The position numbers and the translations under genes were made by a program. A stretch of 64,000 nucleotides of DNA from Candidozyma auris (lineage: Eukaryota; Ascomycota; Pichiomycetes; Serinales; Metschnikowiaceae), in NCBI RefSeq assembly GCF_003013715.1, contig NC_072812.1:124001-188000 (forward strand), read 5' to 3'. The stretch's first letter is position 1; the number at the start of each line of letters is the position of its first letter. Shown here piece after piece: positions 18,906 to 28,716 of the stretch. The notes under the pieces are model-generated. The model was not told the DNA's origin. It did no database searches and worked only from the letters and a program-made list of their open reading frames with translations.

Positions 18906-19381
18906 GACCAGATGGCTTTAGCTAGTGGGCTAGTGGGCTAGAGCAAAACTTTTATGGTAAAGATTTTCCAAAAGAGGCAAGTGCACACCGCGCTTAAACT
19001 CCACAGTGGGTATCTGGCTCTATACAACTATAATCAAAGTTCGAATGATTTCAAAACATTTCTCATCTGTTAAGCTTATTATATCAGAAGAAGTGATCAT
19101 AACTCGCTTGAATCTACAACTTCAAGTGATGTATTCCTCTTTATTTGATGTTGCAAACAGGTACGCGGCCTTACGAAACCACCATCACATCTTATAACGA
19201 GAAGTTCATTTGAAGAGAGCAAAAGAAAAAAGAAATATAAAGAAAAAAAAAAAATTCCAAAAGTCATTGGTTTAATTGTGCCATATAAGAAACTTGACAA
19301 TCATCTAATTACCTGTCCTTCCTCAATATAGGCGCTGTCTCAAAATCGCGACTAGCACTTTCTTAACACTTAGAACAGATC
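18906..19381. promoter_or_regulatory. Divergent promoter region between the Zn2Cys6 gene and COG1
   Basis: A 476-bp gap between divergent genes, so it should hold both promoters. It contains A-rich stretches (19225-19256) about 130 bp before the COG1 ATG and a short direct repeat (gctagtgggctagtgggcta) beginning near 18920, just upstream of the Zn2Cys6 ATG. No clear TATA box was seen for COG1. Confidence 0.45.
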
Positions 19382-22018
19382 ATGAACAATCGGAAGGGTC
19401 TGACAGCGTCAGTATCCTCATTGGCGTCATCCAGTGCCTCGTCAATCAATGGGAGTACGAATCAAAAGCTAATTGATTTTTCTATTGACGATGTGTTTGC
19501 TCGCTATACTGTTCCCCAAGTTCAGAAGCTACAGAGTAAATACTATCTGGATATAGCCACGGCGAAAGATGAACTACATCTGTTGGTTGGCGGTAAATAC
19601 AGAGACCTCGTTCGAATTGCCGAGGAAATTGACAGCATGAGTGATACAGCACACAAGATCGATGATTCGCTCACAGATATGTCATTCAGATCGTCCAGCT
19701 ATGTTGCATTTGGAAACAACAACTTTTCAAAATTCAACTCATCTATGCGTAAGGAGAAGGTGGCGCTTGCTCGCCATCAGTCGAAAAACACTATCCTTAA
19801 TAACATCATAAACAACGAGCTCATTAGTTACGACTTGAAGTTGCAAACAGGCTCTCTCAAGAATACCAAAACTTTGGTACATCTCGCAAAGATATATTAT
19901 ACAATCGAAAAACTCTTCAGTGACAGACTTCGGTCGAATGTTCACGGTGTCAGTCGTTATTATATGCTTAAAGGCAACTTTCTCGCACATCTTGAGAAAA
20001 AGATAGCTACGTACACATTCTTTGATGACTCTATGTCAAGTAATTCCAACCTGTTAGATGTGAATGGACTAATACAGAATTCTGAAACGAAACAGTGGCT
20101 CGAAAGCGACTCTCTTGACTTCGACGGAGAATTTTATAATGATGATGACTTTAACTCCTCCGAGAATGACTCGACGGAAAGTGACTCTTTGGGCGCATCT
20201 ATCAAGCCAATAGTGAACTACCTTTTAGCATACCTCATAGCCAGATCTGAGGAGGATAAGCCGATGTCGATTAAAGCAAAAGTGATCGACCTCAAATTGG
20301 CATACTTGCATACACTTATAAAAGAGTCCTTGAAACATCCTCGCGCATCAAATATTAGCTTCTATAAAATTCTTCGATTTATTGAAGCCACTGCCATATG
20401 TATCAATGACTATATTACTCATGACGGGGAGCTTTTGACACGTCTTGCACAGATCAAATCCTGGAAAGCTTCGCAGCTCATAGGCTTTCATAATTGGTTT
20501 GAGGTGGATGAAATACATTTTGAGAGTCCAATAGATACAGCGGCTGATTCAGAAGTTTTGCTTAATGACTACTACCGAAATTGCCGTCATTGTCTACAAT
20601 CGTTTGCAAGTGAACTTTACAAGTGTAGCGCTCGCTCTGATGATGTTGCAGACACTATAACTATTGTCCTTTCCGTTCTTTTTAACTTCTTTGCGGGAGC
20701 TACAAAAGTCAAAGATTTAGCAAGATTTGAGGAGAGGAGCTGTTACATTATTGGTGGTATATTCACTAAGAATCTTCTCACTTCATTCGTCAGCAGTGCC
20801 ATCTCAACAATCAAACAGGTTTCAGAAATACATTCGCAAAATCTCACTCAATGCATAATTGCAGAAGTGATCAGCTCGTTGAATGCCGATCTGACGGAAA
20901 CAAACCACGATGATGAATATTTCTCTTCTGATCTCATTGGGTTCATGGATAAAGATATCGAAAAGTACTTGAAGAGGGTGCTGCAACTTGGGTCCTTTAA
21001 AGCAATAGGAAAGAATGCCTTAGATGACAGTCTCAAAATGTGGCTCGTGTTGACAGAAAAATTAATTGATGAAACCAATATATCAAGCGATAATATGGTT
21101 CGCAAAATAAACAGCCAACTAGAGAAAGCTAGTCACGTTGCTGTGTTTGGATTTCAACGTAAGGAATTCGCAGACCAGATACAGATGTTTAGGAGTAGCA
21201 TTGAAGAGAATACTGTGAAGCAACTCGAGGATTTCATCGCAGAGCTCTTTAAAATGGTCCAAGCACAAAAGAGAGCGAACAAGGACCTCAATTTGGGTGT
21301 CCTTGGTCTCATGCTTGAAGTCAAGGTGTTCGTTAACAAATATCCCGAAAACGAGAGCCTTCGTGTGGTTGATGCAAAAGTTGGTGAAGTTGTTGCCAAA
21401 CTTTACGATAATTTATTAGATTGCACCTTCCATCTGAAGCTTGACAGCATAGCTCTTCGCTCCCAACTCACCGAGGCTATATCGAATTCCAGCGGGGAAA
21501 ATCCTACTGAGAGACCACAAAGGGCTCAACTTGCGGTGCATTCTGTGCTTTTTGGTGTCGTCGAGGAACTTCTTGACCTGGATCGCTTTGAACAGCAATA
21601 TGTCCTCTCGTACTTCACTCATAAAGCCGTTTCGGAATTATTCAGAGAGCGGAAAGAGAAATATTTATTGACAATCATCGAAGAAGCACTTCAGCATTAC
21701 TGCGATCTGTCTGATAAGGAGAATCTGAATGGTGAAAATGGAACCGCTTCTTCAAAAAACGAGACGAATAATACTGACGAATCTTCACTGAATAAATCTA
21801 GTACGTTGGAAGCGGAGCTTGTCTTTGCTAACATTTTGTTTGTTTACAGCTTCACAAAAAGTTCGGCCATAGAGAACGATGATTTCCTCAAGACATGCTT
21901 GTGCAAAATTCTAGACGCAACGCAAGTAGAGGACTCAACCATCGAACTCATATCAAGAGGTGTGAGCGAGCAGTTTAGAGCCACCAAAAATTTATTTTTA
22001 CCCCTCCTGGTAGTATAA
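19382..22018 (+). CDS. COG1: COG complex subunit 1
   Basis: Subunit of the Golgi tethering complex that joins its two lobes. The N-terminal Vps51/COG1 domain (residues about 35-120) is recognisable by FARYTVPQVQKLQSKY, LVGGKYRDLVRIAEEID and the following coiled coil. The 878-residue product is much longer than S. cerevisiae Cog1 (about 417) but normal for other fungi. An acidic, Ser/Asp-rich insertion lies at about residues 240-280. The C-terminal helical repeats are weakly conserved. Its stop codon is 15 bp from that of the convergent CMS1. Identification rests on the N-terminal domain. Confidence 0.8.
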   Translation: MNNRKGLTASVSSLASSSASSINGSTNQKLIDFSIDDVFARYTVPQVQKLQSKYYLDIATAKDELHLLVGGKYRDLVRIAEEIDSMSDTAHKIDDSLTDMSFRSSSYVAFGNNNFSKFNSSMRKEKVALARHQSKNTILNNIINNELISYDLKLQTGSLKNTKTLVHLAKIYYTIEKLFSDRLRSNVHGVSRYYMLKGNFLAHLEKKIATYTFFDDSMSSNSNLLDVNGLIQNSETKQWLESDSLDFDGEFYNDDDFNSSENDSTESDSLGASIKPIVNYLLAYLIARSEEDKPMSIKAKVIDLKLAYLHTLIKESLKHPRASNISFYKILRFIEATAICINDYITHDGELLTRLAQIKSWKASQLIGFHNWFEVDEIHFESPIDTAADSEVLLNDYYRNCRHCLQSFASELYKCSARSDDVADTITIVLSVLFNFFAGATKVKDLARFEERSCYIIGGIFTKNLLTSFVSSAISTIKQVSEIHSQNLTQCIIAEVISSLNADLTETNHDDEYFSSDLIGFMDKDIEKYLKRVLQLGSFKAIGKNALDDSLKMWLVLTEKLIDETNISSDNMVRKINSQLEKASHVAVFGFQRKEFADQIQMFRSSIEENTVKQLEDFIAELFKMVQAQKRANKDLNLGVLGLMLEVKVFVNKYPENESLRVVDAKVGEVVAKLYDNLLDCTFHLKLDSIALRSQLTEAISNSSGENPTERPQRAQLAVHSVLFGVVEELLDLDRFEQQYVLSYFTHKAVSELFRERKEKYLLTIIEEALQHYCDLSDKENLNGENGTASSKNETNNTDESSLNKSSTLEAELVFANILFVYSFTKSSAIENDDFLKTCLCKILDATQVEDSTIELISRGVSEQFRATKNLFLPLLVV

Positions 22019-22033
22019 AGATATTCTATAGTA

Positions 22034-22927
22034 CTAATACAAATAGATTTTAGCTCCCGACTCAGCGAGATCCTTAAGCACTTGTGTAGTTTCCGGGATG
22101 TGCCAAATGTTCTGGAGTTTTTGGTCTAGATAAGAATTGTCGAGGAGAACTATCTTGATTTCGTCCTTCAGTAAACTCAGCTCCTCGGCATTCAAGACCT
22201 TTGCCAATCTCCCTGGTGTACAGCAAAGAACACGAGACCAAGTTGACTGCACGAGCTTGAGATCGACATGAAGCTTGTTCTTGTTTATTAACTTGAGGGA
22301 TGAACCCGGAATCTCTCTAAGGGCCCTATGAACGTCACATGCTCTGATAGCTGACATCGACATGATTGCAATGAACTTTCTTTCATCTTGAGGAGCTTTG
22401 CCGTTCTCATTTCCGGTGTCGACTTTTTCTTTACCTTTCTTATTTTTCTTATTCTTTGTGTTCTTCTTTCCTGGAGTCGAAGATGGAAGCATATTACCAA
22501 ACCTGCCATTAATAAACTTGGACAAGTTGTCGAGGGTACGAGGCATATCAAACTCAGCAGATGATCTAAAATCAGTTTTCTTGAGGTAGAGTTCCGATAA
22601 CTCTAATGCAGAAAGCTCGCTGTTCTTTCTACGGATCACATCGTTCACGTAGTCTGCGATAACATCCGCGGAGGATTCGGTAGACAACTGCTTTCTTCGC
22701 TGAACATCCATGTCCATTTTGATTTTTTTCTTCTCCTGTAGCTTGGGATTCTTTGTTCTCTTTCTGGGGTTTTCTTTGTGGCTTTCCTCATCAACTGAAA
22801 CTTCTCCACCTGAGGGATTCTCGTCCAGCTGAGAAACAACCCTCAGACCATTTTCAATTGTAACTGCCTCTGAGTCAGAAAAATTGACGTCGTATTCGAG
22901 ACCGTCATCTAATTCATCGCCAGCCAT
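22034..22927 (-). CDS. CMS1: Cms1 ribosome biogenesis protein
   Basis: Nucleolar protein associated with the small-subunit processome, first found as a suppressor of mcm10 mutants. The 297 residues (S. cerevisiae 291) begin with an acidic segment, then a Lys-rich stretch, then a domain resembling a degenerate DEAD-box helicase core. CCTPGRLAKVL corresponds to the helicase TPGR motif, and VLLDNSYLDQKLQNIW stands where an active enzyme has DEAD, so it is probably not catalytic. A second Lys-rich stretch lies near residue 160. It is divergent with MTO1 over only 95 bp, which contains a near-perfect PAC element. Confidence 0.85.
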   Translation of the reverse strand: MAGDELDDGLEYDVNFSDSEAVTIENGLRVVSQLDENPSGGEVSVDEESHKENPRKRTKNPKLQEKKKIKMDMDVQRRKQLSTESSADVIADYVNDVIRRKNSELSALELSELYLKKTDFRSSAEFDMPRTLDNLSKFINGRFGNMLPSSTPGKKNTKNKKNKKGKEKVDTGNENGKAPQDERKFIAIMSMSAIRACDVHRALREIPGSSLKLINKNKLHVDLKLVQSTWSRVLCCTPGRLAKVLNAEELSLLKDEIKIVLLDNSYLDQKLQNIWHIPETTQVLKDLAESGAKIYLY

Positions 22928-22982
22928 CTTGCTAACAAGTGCAGTTATATCTTATCGGCTTCGATTAAGCTCTGCGCGAAAT

Positions 22983-22992
22983 GAGATGAGAT
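22983..22992. promoter_or_regulatory. PAC-like element in the CMS1/MTO1 divergent promoter
   Basis: GAGATGAGAT matches the PAC consensus GCGATGAGMT at nine of ten positions, 56 bp upstream of the CMS1 ATG. PAC elements mark rRNA-processing genes in budding yeasts, which fits CMS1 better than MTO1. Confidence 0.5.
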
Positions 22993-23022
22993 GCATTATT
23001 TTGGATCAAGAAACTAACTACG

Positions 23023-25056
23023 ATGTTTTCACGACTAGCTCGATCTGTTTGCCTTAGGCGACATATATCGATTAATGCTGACCTACAAAGAAAACTTGAA
23101 TCATCCAAACACCATCCTGTGATTGTCATTGGGGGAGGGCATGCTGGATGTGAAGCAGCCACTGGGTCAGCGAGAGCTGGAACTCCCACAACGCTCATTA
23201 CACCTCTGATCAAAAAAATCGGAACAGCGTCATGTAACCCTTCCATGGGTGGTATAGGCAAAGGTACATTACTACGAGAGATTGATGCACTTGATGGTGT
23301 GGCGCCGAAAGTAACCGACAAGGCCGGAATTCACTTTACCATACTTAATAAGTCCAAGGGGGCAGCAGTCCATGGGCCACGAGCACAGATTGATAGAAAG
23401 ATTTATCTCGAAGAGATGCAGAAGGTGATTTTGAATTACAAGAACTTGACAGTTCTCGAGGGCCTGGTAAAGGATATTATCATCGCTCCCTCTACGGAAG
23501 CTAGTGACTTTCAAGGTAGAGCTTATGGCACAGTGAAAGGCGTCTGTCTTGAGGACGGTACCGTATTACTGTGTGAGAATGTAGTCATTACCACAGGTAC
23601 ATTTCTCGGTGGAGAAATACATATCGGAATGGATGTGTTTTCATCAGGCAGAATGGGTGAAGCAGCGACATTTGGGTTATCCAAAACGTTAAGCGAAACA
23701 GGTTTCAAACTCGGGAGGTTGAAGACCGGCACACCTCCTCGTCTCTCTTCAAAGACTATTGACTATAGCAACTTGGCTCCACAAGATTCCGATTATCCCC
23801 CACAACCCATGTCTTACATGTCTGAACAAGTCGCTTTGCAAGATCGTCTTGTGCAATGCCATCAAACGTTTACCAATCCTGCTGTTCACCAACTTGTCGC
23901 GAGCAACCTAGATAAAACTGTTCATATTCGAGAAACTGTGAAGGGCCCTCGCTACTGCCCTTCTATCGAGTCTAAAATCATCAAATTCCCACAAAAAACA
24001 TCTCATGTTGTCTGGCTTGAACCCGAAGGATTAGACACAGATATTGTATATCCAAATGGTATATCGTGTACATTGCCAGCAGATCTCCAGGAACAGATGG
24101 TCAGACTTCTTCCTGGTTGTTCAAACGTCACCATGACTCAACCAGGGTATGGCGTTGAGTACGACTATGTCGATCCTAGAGAGCTCAAGAGGACTCTAGA
24201 AACAAAGTTGGTTAACGGACTATACCTTGCTGGCCAGATCAATGGTACCACAGGTTATGAAGAGGCTGCTGCGCAAGGCTGTATTGCTGGAATCAATGCC
24301 GGTCTTGCACTGGCTAAGAGGTCTCCATTTGAGCTCTTCAGATCTGATGGGTACTCTGGAGTCCTCATTGACGATTTGATTACGAAGGGTGTCGAAGAGC
24401 CTTATAGAATGTTTACCTCGAGATCCGAGTTCCGCTTCACTATGCGTGCTGACAACGCTGATCAAAGACTCACCCAAAAGGGATATGAGGCAGGAGTTGT
24501 TGGGGACGAAAGGTATAACCATCACGTCAAAGAGATGAAACAATTCAATGACATAAGATCTTTTTTGAAAGATGTTAAGCTATCCGGGGCTCGTTGGGCG
24601 CCTGTACTTGGAGAGCTCTCTGATAAGGTGAATAGGAAGACAATGGTTGATGGTTGGAAGCTACTATCCTATCATGATATCACCCTAGAACACATGTTGC
24701 AGAATCTTACAAAGGTGGTACCTTGTGACAAGCTTCCACCGTTTTTTTATGACTTGTCACGATGGCAGAAGCATCGTATTGATATTGAAAGCCAGTACGA
24801 ACCTTGGCTCAAGAGAGAGGAGCGACATATCCGTGCATTCGAAGCAGATGAGAATTTGCTACTACCTGAGAATCATCACTATACAAATACCGGAAAGCTT
24901 AAGCTTTCTCATGAAGCATGCATGATACTTAATACAATCCAACCCAGAACCATCGGACAGGCGAGAAGAATACAGGGCATTACGCCAGCATCAATTTTCG
25001 AGCTTTACAAATTAGTATACCAAAAGCAAAGGACGTCACCAACGGCAGAGCGGTGA
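23023..25056 (+). CDS. MTO1: Mitochondrial tRNA uridine-34 modification enzyme (MnmG/GidA family)
   Basis: FAD protein that, with Mss1 (MnmE), installs carboxymethylaminomethyl groups on wobble U34 of mitochondrial tRNAs. The 677-residue product begins with an Arg-rich, acid-free presequence ([16 protein letters not shown]), then the FAD-binding motif [14 protein letters not shown] near residue 31. The GidA signatures [12 protein letters not shown] and [12 protein letters not shown], and the C-terminal domain ([19 protein letters not shown]), are present. Length agrees with the family. It converges on the CNN1-like gene with 40 bp between stops. Confidence 0.95.
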   Translation: MFSRLARSVCLRRHISINADLQRKLESSKHHPVIVIGGGHAGCEAATGSARAGTPTTLITPLIKKIGTASCNPSMGGIGKGTLLREIDALDGVAPKVTDKAGIHFTILNKSKGAAVHGPRAQIDRKIYLEEMQKVILNYKNLTVLEGLVKDIIIAPSTEASDFQGRAYGTVKGVCLEDGTVLLCENVVITTGTFLGGEIHIGMDVFSSGRMGEAATFGLSKTLSETGFKLGRLKTGTPPRLSSKTIDYSNLAPQDSDYPPQPMSYMSEQVALQDRLVQCHQTFTNPAVHQLVASNLDKTVHIRETVKGPRYCPSIESKIIKFPQKTSHVVWLEPEGLDTDIVYPNGISCTLPADLQEQMVRLLPGCSNVTMTQPGYGVEYDYVDPRELKRTLETKLVNGLYLAGQINGTTGYEEAAAQGCIAGINAGLALAKRSPFELFRSDGYSGVLIDDLITKGVEEPYRMFTSRSEFRFTMRADNADQRLTQKGYEAGVVGDERYNHHVKEMKQFNDIRSFLKDVKLSGARWAPVLGELSDKVNRKTMVDGWKLLSYHDITLEHMLQNLTKVVPCDKLPPFFYDLSRWQKHRIDIESQYEPWLKREERHIRAFEADENLLLPENHHYTNTGKLKLSHEACMILNTIQPRTIGQARRIQGITPASIFELYKLVYQKQRTSPTAER

Positions 25057-25096
25057 CGCTTTTCATGCATTTGTAAATAGTTGTTAAATCCACTTA

Positions 25097-26968
25097 TTAG
25101 TCATTAGTATCGTCGTCGATGGAGAGAGTCGAATAGGAGGATGTTTCTCGTGTACGTGCGCCCTTCAAGAAAGACTCTTGCTTCTCAACAACATCCATCT
25201 CGTTAATTTCTTCTTTCATTTTCATTTGTTTGAATTTTCTTAAGGTTGATTGCTGTAAATTATTATCCAAGGAGACGAGCGTCTCTAAGGGGAAGAGATT
25301 ATGAGCAAGCTTCGCCACCCTCTCCATCTCTGATGAGGCGAGAGGAGTCTTCACTCGATTCAAATATAGAACAGCATCTTGAATACCAATACTATCAGCA
25401 CCTCTGTGCTCGGCGTACGCCTCAAGTGTCAGCAAAACTTGCCCTAAGAAATCATTGGAGCACTTCAAAACCGTTTGCAATAGAGATGGAGAAAGACGAG
25501 TATTCTTGGGTCGCTTGCTGGTTGGTGAGAGATGATTCACAGAATTGACTGCGCCTTTGATCAAGTTTTTTGGGATCGGAAGTGTACTTGTTGAGCGAGA
25601 TCGCTTCACTCCACTGAGATTAGAAATTCGTCTAGTTTGTGATTTAGCTTGTTGGTCCTCCAGACGTCGGAGCGATTCTTCGTTGTCACTGAGCAGTAGT
25701 CCAGGTTGCAATTGAAACGCATGTAAATCTTCGAGATCTTCGTTATCAATCGTGAAGTGACCCAGGATGAGACCTAGATCTGAAGAAGGATGATGTGGTG
25801 CATTGTCGAGATCATCGTCTACCCCAACCGCTGTAGGTGGGGAGTCATAGTTTTCGGGCACTCTCAGCATGGAATCTAATTGAGATTCATCGAATCCTTT
25901 TGCGTCTTCGTAGTCAAATGTTTCGTACTCTGGAGTCTTCTGGAGATCCATGGATGACCGATGAGTTCGCTTGGGTCGAGTCAACTCTGGAACCTTGTAA
26001 TCTCCCTCGCTCGATTCTTCAGACTCGCTGCGAATGGCGTTGGAATCCACCACAAGCGGCTCGGCGAGTCGAATATCCAACTCCTTGTAGGATTCTTTGT
26101 CGTCGGAGAATTCAGGAAGACCTTGAATTGTGTTCTCTATCACGAACTTAGATGTTGTGATGATATCGTGAACGCCCTCAATGTCCTCGTCCTCATGTTC
26201 AACATGAGCGGTGTCTTGATCAAATATGGAGGCATGCCTTCTGCTTTCTAAAATACGCTCTAGATATGATTTAAAAGCAGGCCTCTTTTCTTCTTTCTGT
26301 GCTTCAATTCTCGGGGTACCCACCGGCGAGGAGCTCACATTCACTGTTGCTTGAGGAGGCGATCTCATGGCATCATCAGAAGGTAGCGGTAGAGAGTGAT
26401 CGAATTCGCTGTAGTTGGTATGGTCTTGAGGACTGTGTGATTGAAGCCGATGCTCGTGGTCTAGAGCCTGAAATACCCTCTCACTTTCGTAATCCTGAAA
26501 AGTTTCTCGCTGGTCATGTACTAGTGCCCTGGAAAATGCACGTAAAAAGTCCTTAGTAATGGGTCCGTGGTATCCGGAGACGTAGGTGGTACCGGTAGAA
26601 GAGCGTCTTTTACGTCTCACAGTTAGATGGTCACTTAAGCGACGAGAGCGGGGAGTCGATACCTCGGAGCCCGTTTTCGAGTTTGGTCGTGACGTCCTTC
26701 GTGACAGGAGCACCGAGCTGTTGTGAGAATGAAGACCCAGGCGTTTCAGTTTCTGCAAAGTGGTATCCTTGGTTGGTCTACGTAGCCAGCTCGAGCTCTG
26801 CCGGCTTACTACCAGAGACAAATCATCTGGCGGTAGGTTTACAAAACTGAGCCGGGACCTTACGCTCAGGGGCACCGAGATAGATGTATTTGTGGGGGCT
26901 CGTGTTCGTAGCGGCGTGGACGGCTCTGTGTTGGCATGGGGCTGGTCTCTGAGCGGTGGCAGAGGCAT
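25097..26968 (-). CDS. CNN1: CENP-T/Cnn1-like kinetochore protein with histone fold
   Basis: Probable CENP-T homologue: an inner-kinetochore protein that pairs with CENP-W (Wip1) through a C-terminal histone fold and recruits the Ndc80 complex through its N-terminus. The 623 residues are mostly disordered, rich in Ser/Arg/Pro with many S/T-P sites (for example PSTPLR, VSTPRS, LSPTSK) that could be Cdk1 targets. Only residues about 485-545 look folded, with three predicted helices and the segment LLTLEAYAEHRGADSIGIQDAVLYL, which resembles the CENP-T fold. Family members share little outside this region, so the call rests on the histone fold and overall architecture. Another histone-fold protein is the main alternative. 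Confidence 0.65.
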   Translation of the reverse strand: MPLPPLRDQPHANTEPSTPLRTRAPTNTSISVPLSVRSRLSFVNLPPDDLSLVVSRQSSSWLRRPTKDTTLQKLKRLGLHSHNSSVLLSRRTSRPNSKTGSEVSTPRSRRLSDHLTVRRKRRSSTGTTYVSGYHGPITKDFLRAFSRALVHDQRETFQDYESERVFQALDHEHRLQSHSPQDHTNYSEFDHSLPLPSDDAMRSPPQATVNVSSSPVGTPRIEAQKEEKRPAFKSYLERILESRRHASIFDQDTAHVEHEDEDIEGVHDIITTSKFVIENTIQGLPEFSDDKESYKELDIRLAEPLVVDSNAIRSESEESSEGDYKVPELTRPKRTHRSSMDLQKTPEYETFDYEDAKGFDESQLDSMLRVPENYDSPPTAVGVDDDLDNAPHHPSSDLGLILGHFTIDNEDLEDLHAFQLQPGLLLSDNEESLRRLEDQQAKSQTRRISNLSGVKRSRSTSTLPIPKNLIKGAVNSVNHLSPTSKRPKNTRLSPSLLQTVLKCSNDFLGQVLLTLEAYAEHRGADSIGIQDAVLYLNRVKTPLASSEMERVAKLAHNLFPLETLVSLDNNLQQSTLRKFKQMKMKEEINEMDVVEKQESFLKGARTRETSSYSTLSIDDDTND

Positions 26969-27855
26969 TGCTTTGTAATTAAGTGTGAAATGCCCGGTGT
27001 CTATAGGTCCTGAATGGGAATTCCAGGGTGTCGAGAGTGAAGTATGAAAGATTTATCAAGATCAATATGGGGCACGCATAAGTGATGAGTATGTTTTGAT
27101 CAAGGGTAGCGACGTGCAGTGCTATTGATCTCTAACTTGCAGGGCGCATAGTTACGAGATAGCAGGTAGAGGAGGGGGATGGGGATGGGGATGGAAGCGA
27201 GAAGATTGGCTATCATTTTAGAGCTTTTCAGGATTTGTACGAGGTGAGAATTTTGTTTGAATCTATTCAACATCACTGGGGTCTGCTTATGAGAGTAATC
27301 CTTTGAAAGCTTATTGGTAGGGGTAGTTGCAGCTATGTCTCAGTTTGCAGAATCTGCGCGAGACGAAGAATTGTGTTCAATATTATCGAATAATTCTAAA
27401 AGCGTTTAAGGATGCAGCAAAACACTGCATTTAAAAAAATTTGTTTGTTTAATTTGATAGAACTGGAGAATGCACTAAATTCGCTTTGGTCAATGGAATA
27501 TGAATTTTGGTTCATGCGGTATCAGAGAGCGTTTTTGCAAACCATCAATTAAACGACTACAGTTCCTACGAACTGTCTATGAAGAAGTAAAAGACAAAGT
27601 TTAAATGGAGATCTAAAAAAGACTTGCCAATTCCAGTATTTAGAGAGCCTTGTTGACCAATGTACATCTGGAAGTCCCTTGCACCGTTTCGCAGCCAAGA
27701 AAGCAACCAAACGCACTCAAAACCGAATATACTAACGTGAGCTCCAGAACACATTCAAACAGCCTGCTCCAATTCGAAAAAGCTGATTTTTTTCGTCTGA
27801 GTCTCTCACCCAATGAAATTTCGAAGTAAGCCTCAACTGTTCACCCCACTCATCA
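26969..27855. other. Intergenic region upstream of the CNN1-like gene
   Basis: This 887-bp stretch has no recognised gene apart from the CNN1-like promoter. It contains a short G-rich microsatellite at 27174-27194 and an AT-rich part around 27420-27490. No TATA box was evident for the CNN1-like gene. Confidence 0.45.
27174..27194 (+). repeat. GGGGAT microsatellite
   Basis: Three G4-5 runs separated by AT, followed by GG, lie about 205-225 bp upstream of the CNN1-like ATG. Three long G-runs plus one GG could fold into a two-layer quadruplex but do not meet the usual four-run criterion. Confidence 0.6.
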
Positions 27856-28095
27856 TCAGTACAGAGATTTCATGCTATGACAGAGAAAAATGAACCACAT
27901 CGATTGTGTGATTGCTTTGGCCCTGGGCCGGTCGGCGTTTCCATTTTGCAAATTGTGGTACCGTTCTCTCTTATCGCAGCTTCTCTTTCGTGGCTTTTGC
28001 AGCCGGAGGTTCTCGTAGCGCTCTCGCCTATCGCACTCTCTCTTGCGCGGCGGTGGGAGCCCAGTGTCTCTTTTGACAGAAAACCGCTTCTCCAT
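27856..28095 (-). CDS. Candidate small basic protein with two internal 15-residue repeats
   Basis: A 79-residue ORF, not matched to any family I know. It carries two copies of P-R-K-R-x-C-D-(R/K)-R-E-R-Y-x-N-L (residues 16-30 and 35-49). Comparing the copies codon by codon, five codons are identical, seven differ synonymously and three change the residue, one of them Arg/Lys. That pattern is expected if the protein sequence was under selection in this frame. A TATATA at 28182-28187 lies about 90 bp upstream of the ATG at 28095; the frame is open back to 28212, but that would place the TATA inside the gene. Each repeat contains Arg-Lys-Arg, a possible Kex2 site, but there is no convincing signal peptide. 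The last 20 residues are hydrophobic (SMWFIFLC). Confidence 0.4.
   Translation of the reverse strand: MEKRFSVKRDTGLPPPRKRECDRRERYENLRLQKPRKRSCDKRERYHNLQNGNADRPRAKAITQSMWFIFLCHSMKSLY
27949..28050 (-). repeat. Two diverged 45-bp direct repeats, period 57 bp
   Basis: Copies at 28006-28050 and 27949-27993 on the minus strand are about 69% identical (14 differences in 45 bases), with changes concentrated at third codon positions of the frame described for the overlapping small ORF. The copies are in phase with that frame because 57 is divisible by three. Confidence 0.7.
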
Positions 28096-28716
28096 GGTGA
28101 CTGATGAAGAATTGAAGAGACAGAAATTTGATCGTGTACAGTTTCTGAAACTTTTCAACTTCAGAAACTCACACACATTAATATATACAAAGTGCAGAGA
28201 AATTCCTTCCATTTATACTTAGCCACAAGACTCTTGGCTCAAATCGTACAATTCGAGCGAGGCGAAAATGTGCATTTTGACGAGAGACAATGTGCACAAG
28301 AAGGCTGCGCAATTGTCACCATTGTACTTGTTGCCACATGCCTCACTCTATGGTTCTTGCGAGGGACAAGAGGTCAATGGGTTAACTGGAGAGAGGAGTG
28401 TTCACATTCTGAACGTAAGTAGTACTTTGACATGTTTTGGTGAAAAAAGAGCGAAGGAGAAAAGACGGCACGCATGCTTGGCGTGGGTATTAGCGGTGCA
28501 TTGCAATTATCAGGTGGTCAGATCGACTGTTGGTAATTAAAAGACTTGCATTTTTCAGTAGTTCGAATTCCGTCGGATCGGAATTTCGATAGAGTGAGTC
28601 TATTCACCATTGAAGTCGGTCAAGTTCGTAGACCCATTTTGTAGGCTGGGTTGCTGCACCCAGACACCACTGCAAACAGAATATCGCAAGAGTGAGATAC
28701 TAGTGCATTCACAGCA
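28096..28716. other. Intergenic region upstream of the mitochondrial carrier gene
   Basis: About 620 bp between divergent coding regions if the small ORF is real. It contains the TATATA at 28182-28187. Two short open frames on the plus strand show no domain. The carrier promoter is presumably in the right-hand part, but I see no clear TATA box for it. Confidence 0.45.
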
